NCBI GenBank assembly: GCA_016787525.1
Contig: JAEUUP010000044.1
Coordinates: 62,001 to 126,000 of the forward strand
Source of the DNA: Saprospiraceae bacterium
Lineage (GTDB): Bacteria; Bacteroidota; Bacteroidia; Chitinophagales; Saprospiraceae
Direction: 5' to 3'
Length of the DNA stretch: 64,000 bases
Shown here piece by piece: positions 8,112 to 16,557 of the stretch. The notes below the pieces were generated by a model. That model had not been told where the DNA came from, made no database searches, and worked only from the letters and a program-made list of their open reading frames with translations. Numbering within the stretch: the first letter of the stretch is position 1; each line of letters starts with the position of its first letter. The position numbers and the translations under genes were made by a program.

Positions 8112-10019
8112 TCATAACTCCTTCACCTTCACCTCTACACGGCGATTCAACACATCTTCTTCGGGTTTACAATCGCCTGCTGAGCAATCTTTGAGTGGCT
8201 TCATGCGACCATAACCGTGCGGAATCAAACGTTTTTCTTTGATGCCTTGCGATTTTAGGTATTCCACCAATTCTTCTGCACGTTTGGTGGAGATGAGTTT
8301 TGCCATTTTATCGGTTTCAATGACCCCTTCAGTATGTACACAAATTTCAACGACCAGTTTGCGGTTTTTCTTCAAAAAATCAGCCAATTTATCCAATTCT
8401 TCTGCTATTTCGGGTGTAACACCCAATTCTGACTGGGTTGTAAAACGAATGTTTTCGATTAAAAAAGACTTGTTGGGACGCATTTTGTCATTGTCGAGCA
8501 GACTCTGCATTTGGTCAAGATACGTTTTTTTCTTATCGGATTCAGAGGCAACAGGCTTCGTTTCCTCTTTTTTACTGTCTTCTGTCGTCTTATCATTTCT
8601 GCCTTTTGCAAACGATGATGATGGCTTTTTCTCACCATTTACGTCATTCGTATTGGGCTTTTCACTTGTCATTTCGGGCGTTTTGGAAGTCGTTTGGGGT
8701 ACTTCTTTGGTTTGAATAGTAGGTATATTATCGTTCAACACAGGTTTTTGCTCAACCAAAGAGCCTGACATCATCCGAAACAAAAAAATATCATCACCTC
8801 GCCCTGCACGCATCGAAGTAAATGCGCCGCTGTGCATATCTTTTGAAAAACAAATCGAAATATCATCGAAAGGACTGTTGATAGGTGCGCCAATATTCAC
8901 GGGTTTGCTCCATTCCTTGGTACTGGTATCTTGTTGCGTGACAAAAATATCGTAACCACCATAGGTCGGATGCCCTTTTGAGCAAAAATAGAGTTTGCCA
9001 TCAGCTGCTGCAAACGGGAAGCCTTCGTTGGCAGGCGTATTGACTTTACGCCCTAAGTTTTCGGATTTTGTCCAGCCTTTTTTGGTTTTTGTCACCATAT
9101 AAATATCTAAGCCTCCAAAACCATCACTTCTTTCGGCTGCAAAAAATAGGCGGTTGCCGTCAGGCGTTACTGAGGGATAGACATAATTGTTTTCAGGTGT
9201 ACAAAACGGCAACATTTCGATATTGTGGAACGACGTGCCATCTTCTGTTTCGGCAGTAAAAATTTGCATATTGTATGTGCCATTACGCCCTGGCGTATTG
9301 CCATTACGACAAAAATAGGCGCGTTTGCCATCAGCCGTAAATGTGATATTAGACGTGTTGCGGTTAATTTCTGTTAGTTTAGCCGAAATTTCGTGCGGCT
9401 CTGTGAAAGATGTATCGCCTGTTTGTTCTGCATAATAGAGTGTGACATAATCTCGTCCAGTGGTCGGATTTTTTTCTTTCAGTATATTGAAACCTGTTTT
9501 GCGGTCAGATGCGAAAGCAATACCGTTGCGAAAAACGATGGGCGCATTGTCGTCACCGTCCGAATTCTGCGAAAAAGCAAATACTGCCAAATTGTGAAAC
9601 AATGGGCGTACCGTTTTGATTTTGTCAATATTATCCAAAAGCAACTTGCCTTTTTCACTGTCAGGCTGCAATTTGTTATATTTTTTAAAATAAAATTTAG
9701 CTTCCTCATATTGCCCCAACATCATCAACGATTCGCCATAGTGTAGGAAATCATCTGGTCGCGCATTGTCATCTTCTACAATCTCTTTCAAAAGGGGCGC
9801 AGCTTTTTCGGGTCGGCTCAAAATGCGATAACAATTGGCTAATTTGGTCTTAGCCGCATTATTGTTAGGTTTTTTAGACAAAAAGGCTTCATAGGCAGGA
9901 ATAGCTTCTGCATATGCGCCATTTTTGAACAATTCATTGGCTTTGTCAGGACTTTGACCCCTCAGTATGGTGGTTAAAAAAGCGCAAAAAGTGATTATTT
10001 TAAGTCTCGATGCAATCAT
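8112..10019 (-). CDS. TPR / PD40 propeller / OmpA protein (PorE-like envelope protein)
   Basis: The 635-residue protein has a signal peptide, TPR-type helices (about residues 20-140), WD40-like PD40 blades (about 150-430, for example YPSVTPDGNRLFFAAERSDG and GGYDIFVTQQD), a charged low-complexity linker rich in Lys, Thr and Glu (about 440-505), and a C-terminal OmpA-like peptidoglycan-binding domain ending VLNRRVEVKVKEL. This resembles PorE of the type IX secretion system, except that I do not see PorE's carboxypeptidase-like domain. It may therefore be a related OmpA protein. An outer-membrane or periplasmic anchor role is expected. A 10-mer copy falls in the signal peptide (TILRGQSP). Confidence 0.8.
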   Translation of the reverse strand: MIASRLKIITFCAFLTTILRGQSPDKANELFKNGAYAEAIPAYEAFLSKKPNNNAAKTKLANCYRILSRPEKAAPLLKEIVEDDNARPDDFLHYGESLMMLGQYEEAKFYFKKYNKLQPDSEKGKLLLDNIDKIKTVRPLFHNLAVFAFSQNSDGDDNAPIVFRNGIAFASDRKTGFNILKEKNPTTGRDYVTLYYAEQTGDTSFTEPHEISAKLTEINRNTSNITFTADGKRAYFCRNGNTPGRNGTYNMQIFTAETEDGTSFHNIEMLPFCTPENNYVYPSVTPDGNRLFFAAERSDGFGGLDIYMVTKTKKGWTKSENLGRKVNTPANEGFPFAAADGKLYFCSKGHPTYGGYDIFVTQQDTSTKEWSKPVNIGAPINSPFDDISICFSKDMHSGAFTSMRAGRGDDIFLFRMMSGSLVEQKPVLNDNIPTIQTKEVPQTTSKTPEMTSEKPNTNDVNGEKKPSSSFAKGRNDKTTEDSKKEETKPVASESDKKKTYLDQMQSLLDNDKMRPNKSFLIENIRFTTQSELGVTPEIAEELDKLADFLKKNRKLVVEICVHTEGVIETDKMAKLISTKRAEELVEYLKSQGIKEKRLIPHGYGRMKPLKDCSAGDCKPEEDVLNRRVEVKVKEL

Positions 10020-10271
10020 TTTATCTTCAATAGTTTTAATCGTGTTGTAAATTTGGTTAAAAATTTCGTAAGGTTTGTAACTTTAGAGTCTTATCTTGAT
10101 TGTGAGCAGTTACATTTTGCAACTTATTACGTCCAAAAGTCGTGCTAAATTCAAAAATTGCGCTTCGAGCTTTAGTTAAAAACGCCGACTCATGTGTTAA
10201 ATCGGCTGTCTATTGGACCGAGCTTTTTAAAATTCGCAACAATAATTATCAAATCATCAAAATTTTGAATT

Positions 10272-11006
10272 ATGAAAATGAAAAATCTTCTGTTCGTCGC
10301 TTCTCTTGTGGGCTTAATGACCCCCTCAGTAATTTTGTCACAAACGACTCCAAAAGGCGGTGAAACAACAGCTACAGTAGCGGCTCCTGCTGCTGTTTCG
10401 CTTGTCAGAGAAGGCGAAAGAACGATGAGCCAAGGTAGCAAAAATGCATTGACAATAGATTTGCCAAAGACAAGTGCAAAATTCGCCGAAAAATTGTGGA
10501 AAGATTACGCTAAACAATTTAAAGGTGACACGAAAAAAGATAAAAAATCAGAAGAATGGTTTACAGACAATGCCATGATTGCCGACATAGGCGGCACTAA
10601 TACAGTTGATATGTATGCTAAATTTTCTGAAAGTGGCGAAACAACTACACTCGGTCTGTGGATTGACTTAGGTGGCGCATATGTTGCTTCCAAAGATTTT
10701 ACAGAAAAATATGCTGCTGCTGAAAAAATTCTTTCGGACTTCGCTCTGCATGTTGAGAAAGAACACACTAAAATTCAACTTGATGAACAAAATGACGCTT
10801 TGAAAAAATTAGAAAAACAGCAACGTAATCTTGAAAAAGAAAATACGGGTTTGCACGATGACATCGAAAATTGGAAGAAAAAAATAGCCAAAGCTGAGGA
10901 TGACATCAAAACAAATGAAAAAAATCAGGCAGATACGAAAGAGAAAATTGAAAATCAGAAAAAATTGGTGGAAGAAGTTCAGAAAAAATTGAATTCGATG
11001 AATTGA
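10272..11006 (+). CDS. Secreted protein with C-terminal coiled coil, unknown function
   Basis: The 244-residue protein has a signal peptide (MKMKNLLFVASLVGLMTPSV, cleavage likely after ILSQ). A middle domain (about residues 60-155) contains alternating strands and helices. Residues 160-244 are a strong heptad coiled coil rich in Lys, Glu and Gln. I do not recognise a named family. The 10-mer at 10322 encodes TPSV inside the signal peptide, and another copy lies four bases after the stop. The gene is monocistronic: it has its own terminator downstream, and its neighbours are on the other strand. Confidence 0.75.
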   Translation: MKMKNLLFVASLVGLMTPSVILSQTTPKGGETTATVAAPAAVSLVREGERTMSQGSKNALTIDLPKTSAKFAEKLWKDYAKQFKGDTKKDKKSEEWFTDNAMIADIGGTNTVDMYAKFSESGETTTLGLWIDLGGAYVASKDFTEKYAAAEKILSDFALHVEKEHTKIQLDEQNDALKKLEKQQRNLEKENTGLHDDIENWKKKIAKAEDDIKTNEKNQADTKEKIENQKKLVEEVQKKLNSMN

Positions 11007-11026
11007 TACCCCCTCAGTATGAGGCA

Positions 11027-11065
11027 CAAAAAAGACGTTATGAACAATTCATAACGTCTTTTTTG
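11027..11065. terminator. Bidirectional Rho-independent terminator
   Basis: A perfect 18-bp inverted repeat (11027-11044 and 11048-11065, loop CAA) has A6 on one side and T6 on the other. It serves the plus-strand gene ending at 11006 and the minus-strand rpmA ending at 11101. Confidence 0.92.
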
Positions 11066-11100
11066 TTTTTGAATGAGTGGTGGATGATTACATCAATCCA

Positions 11101-11358
11101 TTAGGCATTAGGTGTGATGAAAACGATGCGTTTGTCATCTTTCCCTTTTTTATAACCCACTCTACCCGCTATAGAAGCGTGTAAAGTGAAATCTTTGCCC
11201 ATATACACATTGGGACCTGCATGGAATTTTGTACCACGTTGGCGTACCAAAATGTTGCCTGCTTCAGCAGACTGACCACCGTACATCTTCACGCCCAAAT
11301 ATTTGGCTTTACTGTCGCGTCCGTTGTCCGAACTACCCGCACCTTTCTTATGTGCCAT
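11101..11358 (-). CDS. rpmA: 50S ribosomal protein L27
   Basis: This is an 85-residue L27 with the family N-terminus [45 protein letters not shown] and GRDFTLHA-like [15 protein letters not shown]. It sits in the large subunit near the peptidyl-transferase centre. No cleavable N-terminal extension of the Firmicutes type is present. It is the second gene of an rplU-rpmA operon, 37 bp after rplU. Confidence 0.98.
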   Translation of the reverse strand: MAHKKGAGSSDNGRDSKAKYLGVKMYGGQSAEAGNILVRQRGTKFHAGPNVYMGKDFTLHASIAGRVGYKKGKDDKRIVFITPNA

Positions 11359-11395
11359 GTCTTTTTTTCGTTAAATTGATGAAGAAATTTAGTAA

Positions 11396-11707
11396 TTAAG
11401 CCGAAATAGCGTCAATTGTAATGCTGGTCAAAGCATCTCTGTGACCATTTTTTACACGATAACCTTTACGGCGTTTCTTTTTGAAGACGATGACTTTGTC
11501 GCCTTTCAAATGCTCATTGACAGTGGCTTTTACTGATGCACCACCGACAGTCGGCGTACCGATATTAACAGAGCTGCCTGAGTCAACCAACAAAACTTCG
11601 TTGAAAGTGACGCTGCTACCTGTTTCGGCTTCTAACCGGTGGACGAAAAGCTGTTGCCCTTCTGTCACTCTTACTTGTTGACCGGCTATTTTTACGATTG
11701 CGTACAT
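11396..11707 (-). CDS. rplU: 50S ribosomal protein L21
   Basis: The 103-residue L21 begins MYAIVKIAGQQVRVTEGQ and carries the basic signature KVIVFKKKRRKGYRVKNGHR, which binds 23S rRNA. It is the first gene of the rplU-rpmA operon. A Bacteroidota-type -7 box lies about 75 bp upstream. Confidence 0.98.
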   Translation of the reverse strand: MYAIVKIAGQQVRVTEGQQLFVHRLEAETGSSVTFNEVLLVDSGSSVNIGTPTVGGASVKATVNEHLKGDKVIVFKKKRRKGYRVKNGHRDALTSITIDAISA

Positions 11708-11781
11708 GATGTTAAGGAACTTTAATTAATAAATTTTTTATGAAATGCTGAATTTTTGACCTAAAATCGAAATTCAGCCCG

Positions 11782-11814
11782 CAAATTTACACTTTATCCT
11801 GCGAATAGTACAAG
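11782..11814 (-). promoter_or_regulatory. Predicted rplU-rpmA promoter
   Basis: On the minus strand, TAAATTTG (11789 to 11782) fits the Bacteroidota -7 consensus TAnnTTTG. CTTG lies 21 bases upstream as an imperfect -33 TTTG. The position relative to rplU supports it. Confidence 0.55.
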
Positions 11815-11950
11815 TTTTTTTGAATAAAAACTTCAAAAATTGAAACTCATCTCATATGTGGCGTTATATTGTGTCTTAATTCTTTGTGAACCTGACTCTA
11901 TTTTGTGCAATAAAACTTGTATTCGTATTATTTAAAACCAGATCATCACC

Positions 11951-13381
11951 ATGCCAGAAGAACGTATTTCTGTGTTCGATATCTTCAAAATCGGAGTCGG
12001 ACCCTCCTCTTCGCACACACTCGGTCCTTGGCGAGCAGCACAACAATTTATTACAGAATTGCAAGACAGTCAACTGTTTACATCAGTTCAAAAAGTACAT
12101 ATTTTACTCTATGGGTCGTTAGCAAAAACGGGTGTTGGGCATGGGACGGACATTGCCGTTCTTATGGGTTTGCTCGGTGAAGATCCTGTGACGACCGATA
12201 CCTCTTTGATAGCTGAAAAGATAGCAAACATACGCCATACTGAGAGATTACTATTAGATGGAAAACGATTGATACCATTTCAGCTTTCCTCAGATATTGT
12301 TTTTTTGATGGATGCTTCATTATCTTTTCATCCAAATGGAATGACTTGCGTTGCAGAATTAGCAAATGACGAAACTTTCGCTCAAAATTATTACAGCATT
12401 GGTGGGGGGTTTGTGGTCAAAGAAAATCAAGAAGTGCAGGATGAAAAACCTTCGGTAAGACTTCCTTATCCGATTGATTGTGCGGAAGATTTGCGTTTGC
12501 ATTGCCTTGCCAATGGCATGGATATTTTGGAGGTGGTTTGGCAAAATGAGTTGGTTTGGCGTACGAGTTTTCAAATTCAAAAAGGACTTTTGCAGATATG
12601 GGAAACCATGCGCGATTGCATTTGGCGAGGTGTGCATACTGAGGGGGTACTTCCTGGCGGTTTGGGTGTGACTCGACGTGCGGCTACGCTCAATAAACGG
12701 CTTATACAAGGTGCGACATATACGGATTACAACTCATGGTTGGCACAAGTTCAAGCCAAAGGTGCAGATTTTTCGAGTGTCTTGAACTGGGTCAGTTGTT
12801 TTGCTTTAGCTGTCAATGAAGAAAATGCAGCGTTTGGTCGGGTTGTAACAGCACCAACAAATGGCGCAGCAGGCGTGATTCCAGCTGTTTTACAATATTA
12901 TATTGCTTTTGGTGGTGGCAATACGAAAGCAAAAATTACCGCTTTTTTGCTTGTAGCAGGCGAACTGGGCAGTATTTTCAAAAAAGGGGCAACTATTTCA
13001 GCAGCAATGGGTGGCTGCCAAGCCGAAATTGGTGTATCATCTGCCATGGCAGCAGGTGCTTTGACGGCTTGTCAAGGTGGCAGCGTACGACAAGTATTGA
13101 TGGCGACTGAGATTGCGATGGAACACCATTTGGGCTTGACTTGTGACCCAATTGGTGGTTTGGTACAAGTCCCATGTATTGAGCGTAATACAATGGGAGC
13201 GATAAAAGCCATCACAGCCAGCCAATTGGCTTTGCAAAGTGAACCCGAAAATGCCAAAGTTTCGCTCGACAATGTCATCTCGACTATGTGGCAAACGGCT
13301 TTGGATATGAACTCAAAATACAAGGAAACCAGCGATGGTGGTCTGGCTGTGAATGTGCCGATTAGTTTGAGTGAATGTTGA
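11951..13381 (+). CDS. sdaA: L-serine ammonia-lyase, iron-sulfur type, single chain
   Basis: The 476-residue enzyme deaminates L-serine to pyruvate and ammonia. The N-terminal beta domain shows [16 protein letters not shown] (from residue 15). The C-terminal alpha domain shows [17 protein letters not shown] and three conserved cysteines, likely Fe-S ligands, in [16 protein letters not shown] and VPCIERN. Both domains are on one chain, as in SdaA/SdaB of Proteobacteria. A copy of the 10-mer encodes [11 protein letters not shown] hairpin terminator follows. Confidence 0.96.
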   Translation: MPEERISVFDIFKIGVGPSSSHTLGPWRAAQQFITELQDSQLFTSVQKVHILLYGSLAKTGVGHGTDIAVLMGLLGEDPVTTDTSLIAEKIANIRHTERLLLDGKRLIPFQLSSDIVFLMDASLSFHPNGMTCVAELANDETFAQNYYSIGGGFVVKENQEVQDEKPSVRLPYPIDCAEDLRLHCLANGMDILEVVWQNELVWRTSFQIQKGLLQIWETMRDCIWRGVHTEGVLPGGLGVTRRAATLNKRLIQGATYTDYNSWLAQVQAKGADFSSVLNWVSCFALAVNEENAAFGRVVTAPTNGAAGVIPAVLQYYIAFGGGNTKAKITAFLLVAGELGSIFKKGATISAAMGGCQAEIGVSSAMAAGALTACQGGSVRQVLMATEIAMEHHLGLTCDPIGGLVQVPCIERNTMGAIKAITASQLALQSEPENAKVSLDNVISTMWQTALDMNSKYKETSDGGLAVNVPISLSEC

Positions 13382-13396
13382 TATTTTGGACTGAAT

Positions 13397-13459
13397 GATT
13401 TTGGATTTACGATTTTACTGAGGGGGGCCTTAACAATCCAAAATCGTAAATCTAAAATC
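13397..13459. terminator. Convergent terminator between sdaA and hppD containing the 10-mer in its loop
   Basis: Inverted repeat arms at 13397-13416 and 13440-13459 (20 bp, one mismatch) flank a 23-base loop that holds the repeat with six Gs. The left arm ends in TTTT. The right arm overlaps the hppD stop codon (13458-13460). It lies between two convergent genes and probably ends both transcripts. Confidence 0.75.
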
Positions 13460-14594
13460 AAAGCGTTCCCCGCAAGGCTTGTTCTCTTTCGATGGATTCA
13501 AAAAGTGCTTTAAAATTGCCTTTTCCGAAAGAAGTCGCACCTCTGCGTTGAATGATTTCAAAGAAAATCGTCGGGCGTGGCTCGACAGGTTTAGTGAAAA
13601 TTTGTAGCAAATAGCCCTCCTCATCTCTATCTACCAAAATATTCAGCTTCCGCAATTGTTCGATGTCTTCACTGATATGACCAACGCGAGCCGTCAAATC
13701 ATCGTAGTAAGTATCTGGAACGTACAAAAACTCTACACCTCGGTTGCGCAATTCCGTTACAGTATGAATAATATCATTAGTTGCCACAGCCAAATGTTGC
13801 ACTCCTGCACCTTCATAAAAATCCAAATATTCTTCAATTTGCGATTTTTTCAAGCCTTCTGCAGGTTCATTTATCGGAAATTTGATACGCCCGTTGCCAT
13901 TCGACATTACTTTACTCATCAAAGCAGTGTATTCTGTCGAAATATCTTTATCATCAAAAGATACAATTTGTGCAAAACCCATTGTATTGGCATAAAAATT
14001 CACCCATTCATTCATTTTACCCAATTCGACATTTCCAACCATATGGTCAATATACTGCAAACCAATTTCTAAAGGCTGATAGGTCGGATTCCAAGACTTG
14101 AAATGTGGCAGAAATACACCCTCATAGTTGTTTCTTTCCACAAAAATATGGACTGTATCGCCATAAGTGTGGATACCTGCACGCTTAACCCAACCGAATT
14201 TATCTTCTTCAATGATGGGTTCAAAATAAGGTTTTGCACCTCTCGCTACCGTTTCGTCATAAGCTTTTTCGGCATCATCCACCCAAAGAGCGACAACTTT
14301 TACGGCATCACCATGTTTTTCAATATGTCGGCTGATGTCTGTACCACTTTGGAGCGGGGAGGTGAATACAAGCCGAATTTTGCCTTGTTGCACGACATAC
14401 GATTCACGGTCGCGTAAGCCTGTCTCCAAACCAGCATAGGCTAAAGATTGGAAGCCAAACGCAGTTTTGTAGAAATAAGCGGCTTGCTTGGCATTACCAA
14501 CATAGAACTCAACATAGTCCGTACCATTGAGAGGTAGAAAATCTTGTGCTTTGTCAAAAATCTTTTTTGCAGGAGCTTCTATTGTTGCAGTCAT
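13458..14594 (-). CDS. hppD: 4-hydroxyphenylpyruvate dioxygenase
   Basis: The 378-residue enzyme converts 4-hydroxyphenylpyruvate to homogentisate in tyrosine degradation. It has two vicinal-oxygen-chelate domains. The Fe(II) ligands are visible as His in YIDHMVGNV, His in GVQHLAVATNDI and Glu in IFFEIIQRRG near the C-terminus. The gene is divergent from a LysR regulator that may control it. Its predicted promoter has the iterated 10-mer in the spacer. Confidence 0.97.
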   Translation of the reverse strand: MTATIEAPAKKIFDKAQDFLPLNGTDYVEFYVGNAKQAAYFYKTAFGFQSLAYAGLETGLRDRESYVVQQGKIRLVFTSPLQSGTDISRHIEKHGDAVKVVALWVDDAEKAYDETVARGAKPYFEPIIEEDKFGWVKRAGIHTYGDTVHIFVERNNYEGVFLPHFKSWNPTYQPLEIGLQYIDHMVGNVELGKMNEWVNFYANTMGFAQIVSFDDKDISTEYTALMSKVMSNGNGRIKFPINEPAEGLKKSQIEEYLDFYEGAGVQHLAVATNDIIHTVTELRNRGVEFLYVPDTYYDDLTARVGHISEDIEQLRKLNILVDRDEEGYLLQIFTKPVEPRPTIFFEIIQRRGATSFGKGNFKALFESIEREQALRGTL

Positions 14595-14642
14595 AATTTG
14601 GTTTGATTTTTAGTTTTAAAGTATTTTTTCCAAAATTTACTG

Positions 14643-14674
14643 CAAAACTACCCCCTCAGTACAAACTGGTCAAA
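14643..14674 (-). promoter_or_regulatory. Predicted hppD promoter with the 10-mer in the -33/-7 spacer
   Basis: On the minus strand, TTTG (14674-14671), a 20-base spacer and TAGTTTTG (14650-14643) match the Bacteroidota TTTG-N19-21-TAnnTTTG promoter. The spacer contains TACTGAGGGG exactly. The box lies about 50 bp upstream of the hppD ATG. Confidence 0.7.
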
Positions 14675-14729
14675 TACTATTTTGTAGCTTTGTTATAAGT
14701 TTTACTTATACTAAAATCGTATTAATGTT

Positions 14730-15638
14730 ATGGAATTAAGACAGTTAAAGTACTTTGTTGCTATCGCTGAAGAAGGGCAATTTGTCAGTGCTTCACGTAA
14801 ACTATTGGTGTCTCAACCTGCTTTGAGTCAACAAATTAAACTTTTAGAAGAAGAGTTGGGCGTTGATCTATTTATCAAAGTGAAACGCCAAATATACCGA
14901 AAAGTCGAATTAAGTGAGGTAGGCAAAGTGTTTCTAAAAGACGCTCAAAAAATATTACAACTCTGTGAAAAGGCTCAAATAAAAGTCAAAAACAGCAATG
15001 CCATCAAGCAAAATATCAAATTGGGAACATACCGAATGCTGACAGGAAAACGCATTGTAGAGGTTTTAGCACAATTTTCTCAACACTTCCCCGAATTCGA
15101 TATACAAATCGTAGAGCTACCCACATTTCTAAGTGTCCAAGAGGCATTGTTAGATGAAACCATTGATTTTGGCATTTCTGTTTTGCCCATTCACTATAAA
15201 AACTTGGATTATATTTCGCTCAAAAAAAGCCATTTAAGTGTCATTCTACCCCAAAATCACCCCTTAGTTAATCACCCCAAATTGACACTTAGCGAACTGC
15301 ACATGGAACGTTGGATAGAAATAGAAGCTTCGGTTCATCCTATTTTTGAATCCATAGAAAAACTATGTATAAAAGCGGGTTTCCATCGTCGTCAAAACAT
15401 TGTTCAAGAAGTGTCATCGCTCGAAATCATGGCACAATTGGTCAGTATGGGTAAAGGCATTGCCTTAGTACCTTCATTTTTTGACACCAATACCATTCCT
15501 AATATTGTCAATAAACCGCTCGATGATGCTATAATTGAACTTGAACAATGCTTGACTTTTCGAACAAATAGGTTCAAAGACATCAGTAATGCTTTGAAAA
15601 ACGTATTTATGAACTACAATACTTCGGTAATTTTTTAG
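14730..15638 (+). CDS. LysR-family transcriptional regulator
   Basis: The 302-residue regulator has an N-terminal winged helix-turn-helix (residues 1-60: MELRQLKYFVAIAEEGQFVS, SQPALSQQIKLLEEELGVDLF) and an effector-binding domain (about 90-295). The gene is divergent from hppD, so tyrosine-catabolism control is possible but inferred. The last seven residues (YNTSVIF) and the present stop come from a MITE-like insertion. Without it the sequence would read ATG AAC TAA, ending the protein at MN. Confidence 0.92.
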   Translation: MELRQLKYFVAIAEEGQFVSASRKLLVSQPALSQQIKLLEEELGVDLFIKVKRQIYRKVELSEVGKVFLKDAQKILQLCEKAQIKVKNSNAIKQNIKLGTYRMLTGKRIVEVLAQFSQHFPEFDIQIVELPTFLSVQEALLDETIDFGISVLPIHYKNLDYISLKKSHLSVILPQNHPLVNHPKLTLSELHMERWIEIEASVHPIFESIEKLCIKAGFHRRQNIVQEVSSLEIMAQLVSMGKGIALVPSFFDTNTIPNIVNKPLDDAIIELEQCLTFRTNRFKDISNALKNVFMNYNTSVIF

Positions 15639-15744
15639 TTGAAAAACGGAGGCTTCGCCGCCGAAAAAAATTAAAACCTCCCTCCGAAAAGCCCTTGCCG
15701 CCGCAGGCGGCGTTATTTACGCTTAAAAAACTACCGAAGTATTG
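15617..15744. mobile_element. MITE-like palindromic element, copy 1 (128 bp)
   Basis: The ends are inverted repeats CAATACTTCGGTAATT and AACTACCGAAGTATTG. The interior holds GC-rich hairpins. The left 43 bases match copy 2 at 37032 with about two differences. The element is flanked by a direct repeat AACTA on both sides, consistent with a 5-bp target-site duplication. It is inserted at the 3' end of the LysR gene and supplies its current stop. No ORF or transposase is present, so it would be non-autonomous. Confidence 0.8.
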
Positions 15745-16010
15745 AACTAAGAAACGATTTTAAATTATTTCTAAACAGATTTAGGGTTTTTAAGTACCGA
15801 AAAAATCTCGCATTTTTTTATTTAATTAAAAACAAAAAAATGTTTAAATATTCAAAACTAAATATTTATGCATTTTTAAAATTCTTATTTTTTTAAAATT
15901 TAACGTCACAAAAGCCTAATTTTTGGCGTTCCTGAAGCTAAAAAACGGCAGCATTATTGCACATGTGAGCCAGATAAAACACATTTTCTAACTTCAACGT
16001 TGTGCGATAA

Positions 16011-16250
16011 ATGAAAACACAAGAGGCTCAAAGTTTATTAACCAAATTTTTCTATAAAGACAACCATCTACATTTCCAAATTCTCATTCAAGCCGAAAGT
16101 GAGCTTGTTTTGTTTGGTGAATACAATGATTATGGTCTTTATAAAAATGCGTTTGATCTTATTCAACAAAAAATAAAAAATGGTACACGAATCATCCATC
16201 TTTTAGAAAAAAAATTGAATGAAGAAAAACTTTTTGTAAAAGTGGCATGA
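16011..16250 (+). CDS. Hypothetical protein, 79 aa
   Basis: A small ORF with the start MKTQEAQSLLTKFFYKDNHL, predicted alpha/beta, no signal peptide and no recognised family. It sits alone in an AT-rich region between the MITE copy and a structured RNA/terminator at 16317. The codon pattern looks coding: a clean ATG, acidic and basic residues balanced, no low complexity. Upstream (15745-16010) is AT-rich sequence without a recognisable gene. It may be a genuine small gene, but conservation is needed to be sure. Confidence 0.5.
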   Translation: MKTQEAQSLLTKFFYKDNHLHFQILIQAESELVLFGEYNDYGLYKNAFDLIQQKIKNGTRIIHLLEKKLNEEKLFVKVA

Positions 16251-16316
16251 TTTTAGAAAGGTAATAAAACATAAACACAATTGCAAATAACAAATAAATT
16301 AAAATATAAAGATGTA

Positions 16317-16398
16317 GAACCAAATGCGGTTCTAATAAGGGAGACCGGAGCAGTTCATCGGGGGGTAGAGCTGCTCCAATAGTCTCCCGATTTTTTTT
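16317..16398 (+). terminator. Structured RNA ending in a strong terminator
   Basis: A small hairpin GAACC/GGTTC (16317-16332) is followed by a nested stem: GGGAGAC (16339-16345) pairs with GTCTCCC (16382-16388), and GGAGCAG (16347-16353) pairs with CTGCTCC (16371-16377). A T8 run follows. It could terminate the 79-aa gene or be the 3' end of a small RNA. Confidence 0.6.
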
Positions 16399-16434
16399 GG
16401 ATAACTATTAGGAACAAAATATCAACTTCAAGTC

Positions 16435-16468
16435 AAACCTTTCGTACGCTCGTACGTAAGGTTTTTCT
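16435..16468 (+). terminator. Second hairpin with T run
   Basis: A palindrome has outer arms AACCTT/AAGGTT and inner arms TCGTACG/CGTACG, followed by TTTTTCTTTTTT. It lies 90 bp upstream of the GntP permease and could be a tandem terminator or an attenuator of that gene. Confidence 0.5.
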
Positions 16469-16557
16469 TTTTTATCGAACTTCTCTTCTGCATTTCGTCG
16501 CTTATTTTTTGGATTTTTGGATTTTTTCGTTTTCTTTGACACAAAAACGAAACAGCC

